From Mastigias papua (taxonomy: Eukaryota; Cnidaria; Scyphozoa; Rhizostomeae; Mastigiidae), in the NCBI GenBank assembly GCA_964019165.1, contig OZ025287.1, positions 5,502,844-5,566,843 of the forward strand: a DNA stretch of 64,000 bases. The letters run 5' to 3'. The notes beneath the pieces were generated by a model, which was not told the origin of the DNA, ran no database searches, and saw only the letters and a list, made by a program, of their open reading frames with translations. A program made the position numbers and the translations under genes. Positions 51,601 to 64,000 of this stretch are shown here, piece after piece. How positions within the stretch are numbered: position 1 is the first letter of the stretch; each line of letters begins with the position of its first letter.

Positions 51601-54600
51601 ACATTAAAATTCTTTTACATCTACCGTTACACCGATGCCAATAGTTTAGACAATGTTTCCAACTCAGATTAGGGATAGTCTTTGCTTTTACAGTATATAC
51701 GGCAATAGGACTGTAAAGTGCTTTACATGTCGCAAAACTGACAATACTGTCAAAGTGTCACATTTGACTATAAGTACGTGTGTCATAGCCCCAACACATA
51801 ATCTAAGCGTATTTCTACTGTGTATCTAGCATTTATAATATGATATGACGATCAGATGTGCAATCATTGCTGTATTTTAAGTGTTTGCACACTTAGGCCG
51901 TTTAGGCCCATTACAAGCAATAACAACATGTGCATACACTGTGTGATGGTTGAAATTGAATGGAACAGCATCAATCTCATACATTAAAGGTCTTTTACAT
52001 CTAACTTTACACCGATGCCAATAGTTTAGACAATGTCTCCAACTCAGATTAGCGTTATTCTTTGTTGTTATAGTATATACGGCAATAGGATTGTAAAGTG
52101 CTTTACATGTCGCAAAACTGACAATACTGTCAAAGTGTCACATTTGACTATAAGTACGTGTGTCATAGCCCCAACACATAATCTAAGCGTATTTCTACTG
52201 TGTATCTAGCATTTATAATATGATATGACGATCAGATGTGCAATCATTGCTGTATTTTAAGTGTTTGCACACTTAGGCAGTTTAGGCCCATTACAAGCAA
52301 TAACAACATGTGCATATACTGTGTGATGGTTGAAATTCAATGGAACAGCATCAATCTCATACATTGAAGGTCTTTTACATCTACCGTTACACCGATGCCA
52401 ATAGTTTAGACAATGTTTCCAACTCAGATTAGCGTTAGTCTTTGTTTTTACAGTATATACGGCAATAGGACTGTAAAGTGCTTTACATGTCGCAAAACTG
52501 ACAATACTGTCAAAGTGTCACATTTGACTATAAGTACGTGTGTCATAGCCCCAACACATAATCTAAGCGTATTTCTACTGTGTATCTATCATTTATAATA
52601 TGATATGACGATCAAATGTGCAATCATTGCTGTATTTTAAGTGTTTGCACACTTAGGCAGTTTAGGCCCATTACAAGCAATAACAACATGTGCATACACT
52701 GTGTGATGGTTGAAATTCAATGGAACAGCATCAATCTCATACATTAAAGGTCTTTTACATCTAACGTTACACCGATGCCAATAGTTTAGACAATGTTTCC
52801 AACTCAGATTAGCGTTAGTCTTTGTTTTTACAGTATATACGGCAATAGGACTGTAAAGTGCTTTACATGTCGCAAAACTGACAATACTGTCAAAGTGTCA
52901 CATTTGACTATAAGTACGTGTGTCATAGCCCCAACACATAATCTAAGCGATTTCTACTGTGTATCTAGCATTTATAATATGATATGACGATCAGATGTGC
53001 AATCATTGCTGTATTTTAAGTGTTTGCACACTTAGGCAGTTTAGGCCCATTACAAGCAATAACAACATGTGCATACACTGTGTGATGGTTGAAATTCAAT
53101 GGAACAGCATCAATCTCATACATTAAAGGTCTTTTACATCTAACTTTACACCGATGCCAATAGTTTAGACAATGTTTCCAACTCAGATCAGGGATAGTCT
53201 TTGTTTTTACAGTATATACGGCAATAGGACTGTAAAGTGCTTTACATGTCGCAAAACTGACAATACTGTCAAAGTGTCACATTTGACTATAAGTACGTGT
53301 GTCATAGCCCCAACACATAATCTAAGCGTATTTCTACTGTGTATCTAGCATTTATAATATGATATGACGATCAGATGTGCAATCATTGCTGTATTTTAAG
53401 TGTTTGCACACTTAGGCAGTTTAGGCCCATTACAAGCAATAACAACATGTGCATACACTGTGTGATGGTTGAAATTCAATGGAACAGCATCAATCTCATA
53501 CATTAAAGGTCTTTTACATCTACCGTTACACCGATGCCAATAGTTTAGACAATGTTTCCAACTCAGATTAGCATTAGTCTTTGTTTTTACAGTATATACG
53601 GCAATGGGACTGTAAAGTGCTTTACATGTCGCAAAACTGACAATACTGTCAAAGTGTCACATTTGACTATAAGTACGTGTGTCATAGCCCCAACACATAA
53701 TCTAAGCGTATTTCTACTGTGTATCTAGCATTTATAATATGATATGACGATTAGATGTGCAATCATTGCTGTATTTCAAGTGTTTACACACTTAGGCAGT
53801 TTAGGCCCATTACAAGCAATAACAACATGTGCATACACTGTGTGATGGTTGAAATTCAATGGAACAGCATCAATCTCATACATTAAAGGTCTTTTACATC
53901 TACCGTTACACCGATGCCAATAGTTTAGACAATGTTTCCAACTCAGATTAGGGATAGTCTTTGCTTTTACAGTATATACGGCAATAGGACTGTAAAGTGC
54001 TTTACATGTCGCAAAACTGACAATACTGTCAAAGTGTCACATTTGACTATAAGTACGTGTGTCATAGCCCCAACACATAATCTAAGCGTATTTCTACTGT
54101 GTATCTATCATTTATAATATGATATGACGATCAAATGTGCAATCATTGCTGTATTTTAAGTGTTTGCACACTTAGGCAGTTTAGGCCCATTACAAGCAAT
54201 AACAACATGTGCATACACTGTGTGATGGTTGAAATTCAATGGAACAGCATCAATCTCATACATTAAAGGTCTTTTACATCTACCGTTACACCGATGCCAA
54301 TAGTTTAGACAATGTTTCCAACTCATATTAGGGATAGTCTTTGCTTTTACAGTATATACGGCAATAGGACTGTAAAGTGCTTTACATGTCGCAAAACTGA
54401 CAATACTGTCAAAGTGTCACATTTGACTATAAGTACGTGTGTCATAGCCCCAACACATAATCTAAGCGTATTTCTACTGTGTATCTAGCATTTATAATAT
54501 GATATGACGATCAGATGTGCAATCATTGCTGTATTTTAAGTGTTTGCACACTTAGGCAGTTTAGGCCCATTACAAGCAATAACAACATGTGCATACACTG

Positions 54601-55837
54601 TGTGATGGTTGAAATTCAATGGAACAGCATCAATCTCATACATTAAAGGTCTTTTACATCTACCGTTACACCGATGCCAATAGTTTAGACAATGTTTCCA
54701 ACTCAGATTAGCATTAGTCTTTGTTTTTACAGTATATACGGCAATGGGACTGTAAAGTGCTTTACATGTCGCAAAACTGACAATACTGTCAAAGTGTCAC
54801 ATTTGACTATAAGTACGTGTGTCATAGCCCCAACACATAATCTAAGCGATTTCTACTGTGTATCTAGCATTTATAATATGATATGACGATCAGATGTGCA
54901 ATCATTGCTGTATTTTAAGTGTTTGCACACTTAGGCAGTTTAGGCCCATTACAAGCAATAACAACATGTGCATACACTGTGTGATGGTTGAAATTCAATG
55001 GAACAGCATCAATCTCATACATTAAAGGTCTTTTACATCTAACTTTACACCGATGCCAATAGTTTAGACAATGTTTCCAACTCATATTAGGGATAGTCTT
55101 TGTTTTTACAGTATATACGGCAATAGGACTGTAAAGTGCTTTACATGTCGCAAAACTGACAATACTGTCAAAGTGTCACATTTGACTATAAGTACGTGTG
55201 TCATAGCCCCAACACATAATCTAAGCGTATTTCTACTGTGTATCTAGCATTTATAATATGATATGACGATCAGATGTGCAATCATTGCTGTATTGTAAGT
55301 GTTTGCACTCTTAGGCAGTTTAGGCCCATTACAAGCAATAACAACATGTGCATACACTGTGTGATGGTTGAAATTCAATGGAACAGCATCAATCTCATAC
55401 ATTAAAGGTCTTTTACATCTAACGTTACACCGATGCCAATAGTTTAGACAATGTTTCCAACTCAGATTAGCGTTAGTCTTTGTTTTTACAGTATATACGG
55501 CAATAGGACTGTAAAGTGCTTTACATGTCGCAAAACTGACAATACTGTCAAAGTGTCACATTTGACTATAAGTACGTGTGTCATAGCCCCAACACATAAT
55601 CTAAGCGTATTTCTACTGTGTATCTAGCATTTATAATATGATATGACGATCAGATGTGCAATCATTGCTGTATTTTAAGTGTTTGCACTCTTAGGCAGTT
55701 TAGGCCCATTACAAGCAATAACAACATGTGCATACACTGTGTGATGGTTGAAATTCAATGGAACAGCATCAATCTCATACATTAAAGGTCTTTTACATCT
55801 ACCGTTACACCGATGCCAATAGTTTAGACAATGTTTC

Positions 55838-58800
55838 CAACTCAGATTAGGGTTAGTCTTTGCTTTTACAGTATATACGGCAATAGGACTGTAAAGTGCT
55901 TTACATGTCGCAAAACTGACAATACTGTCAAAGTGTCACATTTGACTATAAGTACGTGTGTCATAGCCCCAACACATAATCTAAGCCTATTTCTACTGTG
56001 TATCTAGCATTTATAATATGATATGACGATCAGATGTGCAATCATTGCTGTATTTTAAGTGTTTGCACACTTAGGCAGTTTAGGCCCATTACAAGCAATA
56101 ACAACATGTGCATACACTGTGTGATGGTTGAAATTCAATGGAACAGCATCAATCTCATACATTAAAGGTCTTTTACATCTAACGTTACACCGATGCCAAT
56201 AGTTTAGACAATGTTTCCAACTCAGTTTAGCGTTAGTCTTTGTTTTTACAGTATATACGGCAATAGGACTGTAAAGTGCTTTACATGTCGCAAAACTGAC
56301 AATACTGTCAAAGTGTCACATTTGACTATAAGTACGTGTGTCATAGCCCCAACACATAATCTAAGCGATTTCTACTGTGTATCTAGCATTTATAATATGA
56401 TATGACGATCAGATGTGCAAGCATTGCTGTATTTTAAGTGTTTGCACACTTAGGCAGTTTAGGCCCATTACAAGCAATAACAACATGTGCATACACTGTG
56501 TGATGGTTGAAATTGAATGGAACAGCATCAATCTCATACATTAAAGGTCTTTTACATCTAACTTTACACCGATGCCAATAGTTTAGACAATGTTTCCAAC
56601 TCAGATCAGGGATAGTCTTTGTTTTTACAGTATATACGGCAATAGGACTGTAAAGTGCTTTACATGTCGCAAAACTGACAATACTGTCAAAGTGTCACAT
56701 TTGACTATAAGTACGTGTGTCATAGCCCCAACACATAATCTAAGCGTATTTCTACTGTGTATCTAGCATTTATAATATGATATGACGATCAGATGTGCAA
56801 TCATTGCTGTATTTTAAGTGTTTGCACACTTAGGCAGTTTAGGCCCATTACAAGCAATAACAACATGTGCATACACTGTGTGATGGTTGAAATTCAATGG
56901 AACAGCATCAATCTCATACATTAAAGGTCTTTTACATCTACCGTTACACCGATGCCAATAGTTTAGACAATGTTTCCAACTCAGATTAGCATTAGTCTTT
57001 GTTTTTACAGTATATACGGCAATAGGACTGTAAAGTGCTTTACATGTCGCAAAACTGACAATACTGTCAAAGTGTCACATTTGACTATAAGTACGTGTGT
57101 CATAGCCCCAACACATAATCTAAGCGTATTTCTACTGTGTATCTAGCATTTATAATATGATATGACGATCAGATGTGCAATCATTGCTGTATTTTAAGTG
57201 TTTGCACACTTAGGCAGTTTAGGCCCATTACAAGCAATAACAACATGTGCATACACTGTGTGATGGTTGAAATTCAATGGAACAGCATCAATCTCATACA
57301 TTAAAGGTCTTTTACATCTACCGTTACACCGATGCCAATAGTTTAGACAATGTTTCCAACTCAGATTAGCATTAGTCTTTGTTTTTACAGTATATACGGC
57401 AATAGGACTGTAAAGTGCTTTACATGTCGCAAAACTGACAATACTGTCAAAGTGTCACATTTGACTATAAGTACGTGTGTCATAGCCCCAACACATAATC
57501 TAAGCGTATTTCTACTGTGTATCTAGCATTTATAATATGATATGACGATCAGATGTGCAATCATTGCTGTATTTTAAGTGTTTGCACACTTAGGCAGTTT
57601 AGGCCCATTACAAGCAATAACAACATGTGCATACACTGTGTGATGGTTGAAATTCAATGGAACAGCATCAATCTCATACATTAAAGGTCTTTTACATCTA
57701 CCGTTACACCGATGCCAATAGTTTAGACAATGTTTCCAACTCAGATTAGCATTAGTCTTTGTTTTTACAGTATATACGGCAATAGGACTGTAAAGTGCTT
57801 TACATGTCGCAAAACTGACAATACTGTCAAAGTGTCACATTTGACTATAAGTACGTGTGTCATAGCCCCAACACATAATCTAAGCGCATTTCTACTGTGT
57901 ATCTAGCATTTATAATATGATATGACGATCAGATGTGCAATCATTGCTGTATTTTAAGTGTTTGCACACTTAGGCAGTTTAGGCCCATTACAAGCAATAA
58001 CAACATGTGCATACACTGTGTGATGGTTGAAATTCAATGGAACAGCATCAATCTCATACATTAAAGGTCTTTTACATCTAACGTTACACCGATGCCAATA
58101 GTTTAGACAATGTTTCCAACTCAGATTAGGGATAGTCTTTGTTTTTACAGTATATACGGCAATAGGACTGTAAAGTGCTTTACATGTCGCAAAACTGACA
58201 ATACTGTCAAAGTGTCACATTTGACTATAAGTACGTGTGTCATAGCCCCAACACATAATCTAAGCGTATTTCTACTGTGTATCTAGCATTTATAATATGA
58301 TATGACGATCAGATGTGCAATCATTGCTGTATTTTAAGTGTTTGCACTCTTAGGCAGTTTAGGCCCATTACAAGCAATAACAACATGTGCATACACTGTG
58401 TGATGGTTGAAATTCAATGGAACAGCATCAATCTCATACATTAAAGGTCTTTTACATCTACCGTTACACCGATGCCAATAGTTTAGACAATGTTTCCAAC
58501 TCAGATTAGGGTTAGTCTTTGCTTTTACAGTATATACGGCAATAGGACTGTAAAGTGCTTTACATGTCGCAAAACTGACAATACTGTCAAAGTGTCACAT
58601 TTGACTATAAGTACGTGTGTCATAGCCCCAACACATAATCTAAGCCTATTTCTACTGTGTATCTAGCATTTATAATATGATATGACGATCAGATGTGCAA
58701 TCATTGCTGTATTTTAAGTGTTTGCACACTTAGGCAGTTTAGGCCCATTACAAGCAATAACAACATGTGCATACACTGTGTGATGGTTGAAATTCAATGG

Positions 58801-60775
58801 AACAGCATCAATCTCATACATTAAAGGTCTTTTACATCTAACGTTACACCGATGCCAATAGTTTAGACAATGTTTCCAACTCAGTTTAGCGTTAGTCTTT
58901 GTTTTTACAGTATATACGGCAATAGGACTGTAAAGTGCTTTACATGTCGCAAAACTGACAATACTGTCAAAGTGTCACATTTGACTATAAGTACGTGTGT
59001 CATAGCCCCAACACATAATCTAAGCGATTTCTACTGTGTATCTAGCATTTATAATATGATATGACGATCAGATGTGCAAGCATTGCTGTATTTTAAGTGT
59101 TTGCACACTTAGGCAGTTTAGGCCCATTACAAGCAATAACAACATGTGCATACACTGTGTGATGGTTGAAATTGAATGGAACAGCATCAATCTCATACAT
59201 TAAAGGTCTTTTACATCTACCGTTACACCGATGCCAATAGTTTAGACAATGTTTCCAACTCAGATCAGGGATAGTCTTTGTTTTTACAGTATATACGGCA
59301 ATAGGACTGTAAAGTGCTTTACATGTCGCAAAACTGACAATACTGTCAAAGTGTCACATTTGACTATAAGTACGTGTGTCATAGCCCCAACACATAATCT
59401 AAGCGTATTTCTACTGTGTATCTAGCATTTATAATATGATATGACGATCAGATGTGCAATCATTGCTGTATTTTAAGTGTTTGCACACTTAGGCAGTTTA
59501 GGCCCATTACAAGCAATAACAACATGTGCATACACTGTGTGATGGTTGAAATTCAATGGAACAGCATCAATCTCATACATTAAAGGTCTTTTACATCTAC
59601 CGTTACACCGATGCCAATAGTTTAGACAATGTTTCCAACTCAGATTAGCATTAGTCTTTGTTTTTACAGTATATACGGCAATAGGACTGTAAAGTGCTTT
59701 ACATGTCGCAAAACTGACAATACTGTCAAAGTGTCACATTTGACTATAAGTACGTGTGTCATAGCCCCAACACATAATCTAAGCGTATTTCTACTGTGTA
59801 TCTAGCATTTATAATATGATATGACGATCAGATGTGCAATCATTGCTGTATTTTAAGTGTTTGCACACTTAGGCAGTTTAGGCCCATTACAAGCAATAAC
59901 AACATGTGCATACACTGTGTGATGGTTGAAATTCAATGGAACAGCATCAATCTCATACACTAAAGGTCTTTTACATCTACCGTTACACCGATGCCAATAG
60001 TTTAGACAATGTTTCCAACTCAGATTAGCATTAGTCTTTGTTTTTACAGTATATACGGCAATAGGACTGTAAAGTGCTTTACATGTCGCAAAACTGACAA
60101 TACTGTCAAAGTGTCACATTTGACTATAAGTACGTGTGTCATAGCCCCAACACATAATCTAAGCGTATTTCTACTGTGTATCTAGCATTTATAATATGAT
60201 ATGACGATCAGATGTGCAATCATTGCTGTATTTTAAGTGTTTGCACACTTAGGCAGTTTAGGCCCATTACAAGCAATAACAACATGTGCATACACTGTGT
60301 GATGGTTGAAATTCAATGGAACAGCATCAATCTCATACATTAAAGGTCTTTTACATCTACCGTTACACCGATGCCAATAGTTTAGACAATGTTTCCAACT
60401 CAGATTAGCATTAGTCTTTGTTTTTACAGTATATACGGCAATAGGACTGTAAAGTGCTTTACATGTCGCAAAACTGACAATACTGTCAAAGTGTCACATT
60501 TGACTATAAGTACGTGTGTCATAGCCCCAACACATAATCTAAGCGTATTTCTACTGTGTATCTAGCATTTATAATATGATATGACGATCAGATGTGCAAT
60601 CATTGCTGTATTTTAAGTGTTTGCACACTTAGGCAGTTTAGGCCCATTACAAGCAATAACAACATGTGCATACACTGTGTGATGGTTGAAATTCAATGGA
60701 ACAGCATCAATCTCATACATTAAAGGTCTTTTACATCTACCGTTACACCGATGCCAATAGTTTAGACAATGTTTC
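55838..60775 (+). repeat. 7-unit higher-order repeat (2659 bp), one full copy and six units of a second
   Basis: Copy 1 is 55838-58496 and copy 2 is 58497-60775. The order is a GATTAGGGTTAG unit with AAGCCT, a CAGTTTAGCG unit with a one-base deletion and GCAAGCATTG, an E unit, three GATTAGCATTAG units, and in copy 1 a seventh GATTAGGGATAG unit with GCACTCTT. The combination CAGTTTAG, deletion and GCAAGC occurs only in the units at 56218 and 58877. Confidence 0.88.
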
Positions 60776-62295
60776 CAACTCAGATCAGGGATAGTCTTTG
60801 TTTTTACAGTATATACGGCAATAGGACTGTAAAGTGCTTTACATGTCGCAAAACTGACAATACTGTCAAAGTGTCACATTTGACTATAAGTACGTGTGTC
60901 ATAGCCCCAACACATAATCTACGCGTATTTCTACTGTGTATCTAGCATTTATAATATGATATGACGATCAGATGTGCAATCATTGCTGTATTTTAAGTGT
61001 TTGCACACTTAGGCAGTTTAGGCCCATTACAAGCAATAACAACATGTGTATACACTGTGTGATGGTTGAAATTCAATGGAACAGCATCAATCTCCTACAT
61101 TAAAGGTCTTTTACATCTACCGTTACACCGATGCCAATAGTTTAGACAATGTTTCCAACTCAGATCAGGGATAGTCTTTGTTTTTACAGTATATACGGCA
61201 ATAGGACTGTAAAGTGCTTTACATGTCGCAAAACTGACAATACTGTCAAAGTATCACATTTGACTATAAGTACGTGTGTCATAGCCCCAACACATAATCT
61301 AAGCGTATTTCTACTGTGTATCTAGCATTTATAATATGATATGACGATCAGATGTGCAATCATTGCTGTATTTTAAGTGTTTGCACACTTAGGCAGTTTA
61401 GGCCCATTACAAGCAATAACAACATGTGCATACACTGTGTGATGGTTGAAATTCAATGGAACAGCATCAATCTCATACATTAAAGGTCTTTTACATCTAC
61501 CGTTACACCGATGCCAATAGTTTAGACAATGTTTCCAACTCAGATCAGGGATAGTCTTTGTTTTTACAGTATATACGGCAATAGGACTGTAAAGTGCTTT
61601 ACATGTCGCAAAACTGACAATACTGTCAAAGTGTCACATTTGACTATAAGTACGTGTGTCATAGCCCCAACACATAATCTACGCGTATTTCTACTGTGTA
61701 TCTAGCATTTATAATATGATATGACGATCAGATGTGCAATCATTGCTGTATTTTAAGTGTTTGCACACTTAGGCAGTTTAGGCCCATTACAAGCAATAAC
61801 AACATGTGTATACACTGTGTGATGGTTGAAATTCAATGGAACAGCATCAATCTCCTACATTAAAGGTCTTTTACATCTACCGTTACACCGATGCCAATAG
61901 TTTAGACAATGTTTCCAACTCAGATCAGGGATAGTCTTTGTTTTTACAGTATATACGGCAATAGGACTGTAAAGTGCTTTACATGTCGCAAAACTGACAA
62001 TACTGTCAAAGTATCACATTTGACTATAAGTACGTGTGTCATAGCCCCAACACATAATCTAAGCGTATTTCTACTGTGTATCTAGCATTTATAATATGAT
62101 ATGACGATCAGATGTGCAATCATTGCTGTATTTTAAGTGTTTGCACACTTAGGCAGTTTAGGCCCATTACAAGCAATAACAACATGTGCATACACTGTGT
62201 GATGGTTTAAATTCAATGGAACAGCATCAATCTCATACATTAAAGGTCTTTTACATCTACCGTTACACCGATACCAATAGTTTAGACAATGTTTC
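60776..62295 (+). repeat. Dimeric repeat of E units (760 bp, two copies)
   Basis: Units at 60776 and 61536 carry CTACGCG, TGTATACAC and TCTCCTAC. Units at 61156 and 61916 carry AAAGTATCA. The pair recalls the E-E-E part of the 8-unit repeat near 24300-25439. The second copy ends with GGTTTAA and GATACC, marks seen again before 63816. Confidence 0.8.
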
Positions 62296-64000
62296 CAACT
62301 CAGATTAGCGTTAGTCTTTGTTTTTACAGTATATACGGCAATAGGACTGTAAAGTGCTTTACATGTCGCAAAACTGACAATACTGTCAAAGTGTCACATT
62401 TGACTATAAGTACGTGTGTCATAGCCCCAACACATAATCTAAGCGTATTTCTACTGTGTATCTATCATTTATAATATGATATGACGATCAAATGTGCAAT
62501 CATTGCTGTATTTTAAGTGTTTGCACACTTAGGCAGTTTAGGCCCATTACAAGCAATAACAACATGTGCATACACTGTGTGATGGTTGAAATTCAATGGA
62601 ACAGCATCAATCTCATACATTAAAGGTCTTTTACATCTACCGTTACACCGATGCCAATAGTTTAGACAATGTTTCCAACTCAGATTAGGGATAGTCTTTG
62701 CTTTTACAGTATATACGGCAATAGGACTGTAAAGTGCTTTACATGTCGCAAAACTGACAATACTGTCAAAGTGTCACATTTGACTATAAGTACGTGTGTC
62801 ATAGCCCCAACACATAATCTAAGCCTATTTCTACTGTGTATCTAGCATTTATAATATGATATGACGATCAGATGTGCAATCATTGCTGTATTTTAAGTGT
62901 TTGCACACTTAGGCAGTTTAGGCCCATTACAAGCAATAACAACATGTGCATACACTGTGTGATGGTTGAAATTCAATGGAACAGCATCAATCTCATACAT
63001 TAAAGGTCGTTTACATCTAACGTTACACCGATGCCAATAGTTTAGACAATGTTTCCAACTCAGATTAGCGTTAGTCTTTGTTTTTACAGTATATACGGCA
63101 ATAGGACTGTAAAGTGCTTTACATGTCGCAAAACTGACAATACTGTCAAAGTGTCACATTTGACTATAAGTACGTGTGTCATAGCCCCAACACATAATCT
63201 AAGCGTATTTCTACTGTGTATCTAGCATTTATAATATGATATGACGATCAGATGTGCAATCATTGCTGTATTTTAAGTGTTTGCACTCTTAGGCAGTTTA
63301 GGCCCATTACAAGCAATAACAACATGTGCATACACTGTGTGATGGTTGAAATTCAATGGAACAGCATCAATCTCATACATTAAAGGTCTTTTACATCTAC
63401 CGTTACACCGATGCCAATAGTTTAGACAATGTTTCCAACTCAGATTAGGGATAGTCTTTGCTTTTACAGTATATACGGCAATAGGACTGTAAAGTGCTTT
63501 ACATGTCGCAAAACTGACAATACTGTCAAAGTGTCACATTTGACTATAAGTACGTGTGTCATAGCCCCAACACATAATCTAAGCGTATTTCTACTGTGTA
63601 TCTAGCATTTATAATATGATATGACGATCAGATGTGCAATCATTGCTGTATTTTAAGTGTTTGCACACTTAGGCAGTTTAGGCCCATTACAAGCAATAAC
63701 AACATGTGCATACACTGTGTGATGGTTTAAATTCAATGGAACAGCATCAATCTCATACATTAAAGGTCTTTTACATCTACCGTTACACCGATACCAATAG
63801 TTTAGACAATGTTTCCAACTCAGATTAGCGTTAGTCTTTGTTTTTACAGTATATACGGCAATAGGACTGTAAAGTGCTTTACATGTCGCAAAACTGACAA
63901 TACTGTCAAAGTGTCACATTTGACTATAAGTACGTGTGTCATAGCCCCAACACATAATCTAAGCGTATTTCTACTGTGTATCTATCATTTATAATATGAT

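Larger units (their letters stand above)
6443..64000 (+). repeat. 380-bp satellite DNA array, 151 full units plus one partial, continues past the window
   Basis: Taking CAACTCAG as the unit start, units begin at 6443, 6823, 7203 and so on to 63816. The period is exactly 380 bp except for seven units of 379 bp. All units are head to tail, with no inversion, foreign insertion or gap. The consensus has about 36% GC (138 of 380 bases). By eye, units differ by a few substitutions, roughly 1-3%. Classes are set by the first 30 bases: A (GATTAGCGTTAGTC), B (GATTAGCGTTATTC with TTATAG and GGATTG), C (GATTAGGGATAGTC with TTTGCTTTT), D (CATATTAGGG) and E (GATCAGGG). Strand is nominal. The length is near two nucleosome repeats, as in many centromeric or heterochromatic satellites, but no centromere-specific box was recognised. 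Confidence 0.98.

Noticed and set aside
9096..63994. Repeated 61-64 codon ORFs in the satellite (starting MFPTQ or MSPTQ)
   Set aside because: Nearly every unit has the same frame, normally ending at codon 58 at a TAG. The longer ones arise when that TAG becomes TAT (TATCTATC variant) or when the one-base deletion shifts the frame. With 1-3% divergence, few stops are expected by chance, so openness is not evidence of selection. No signal, domain or gene context supports a protein.
6443..64000. CRISPR-like array
   Set aside because: The whole 380-bp unit repeats with no unique spacers, and the flanking DNA is eukaryotic.
6443..64000. Repeated RNA genes (tRNA-derived or 5S-type) in the monomer
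   Set aside because: GGTTGAAATTC resembles a B box at 8 of 11 positions, but class variants change it, no good A box lies upstream, and no T-run terminator follows suitably.
6443..64000. Internal half-repeat (2 x 190 bp) in the monomer
   Set aside because: The two halves show no similarity by eye beyond short AT-rich words.
6443..64000. Assembly artefact explaining the whole array
   Set aside because: Unit-specific variants, distinct HORs and hybrid units argue against simple assembler looping. Exact copy number, above all of the three 3040-bp copies, still depends on read length and remains unverified.

Overview
The window is animal nuclear DNA, most likely cnidarian (coral or sea anemone). 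That reading rests on the style of the non-LTR retrotransposon C-termini and of a decayed multi-exon gene; it comes from memory of such families and was not searched. I see no bacterial gene organisation, no tRNA, no rRNA, no CRISPR and no intact protein-coding gene. The satellite monomer has about 36% GC by hand count.

Layout. Positions 1-6442 are a graveyard of mobile elements and pseudogenes, nearly all on the minus strand. In order they are: the open 3' part of a retrotransposon-like ORF running off the left edge (1-368); an (AAT)n tail plus a 5'-truncated non-LTR element (369 to about 1190); a decayed intron-containing gene (about 1191-3949) with at least three in-frame stops and several frameshifts; a complete 164-bp hAT-type MITE with a perfect 8-bp target duplication (4261-4440); unassigned DNA; a lone transposon-end-like sequence (5681); and a second truncated non-LTR element (5941-6442).

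Positions 6443-64000, 90% of the window, are one uninterrupted head-to-tail satellite array. The monomer is 380 bp. Counting starts gives 151 complete units and a 152nd cut by the window end; seven single-base deletions account for all departures from a strict 380-bp grid. Units fall into a few haplotype classes, called A to E here by the bases just after the unit start. The classes are arranged in higher-order repeats (HORs): 8 units (3040 bp), 7 units (2660 bp) and 2 units (760 bp). Hybrid units mark the junctions of past unequal exchanges. The clearest case is an E-to-B hybrid at 25440 and 28480, with one parental class left of the block and the other at its right end.

The short ORFs inside the satellite (58-64 codons, one per unit) look like a by-product of repetition. 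The most informative content is the satellite, its nested HORs and its record of recombination, possibly a centromeric or heterochromatic domain. Nothing in the window encodes a recognisable multi-gene system.
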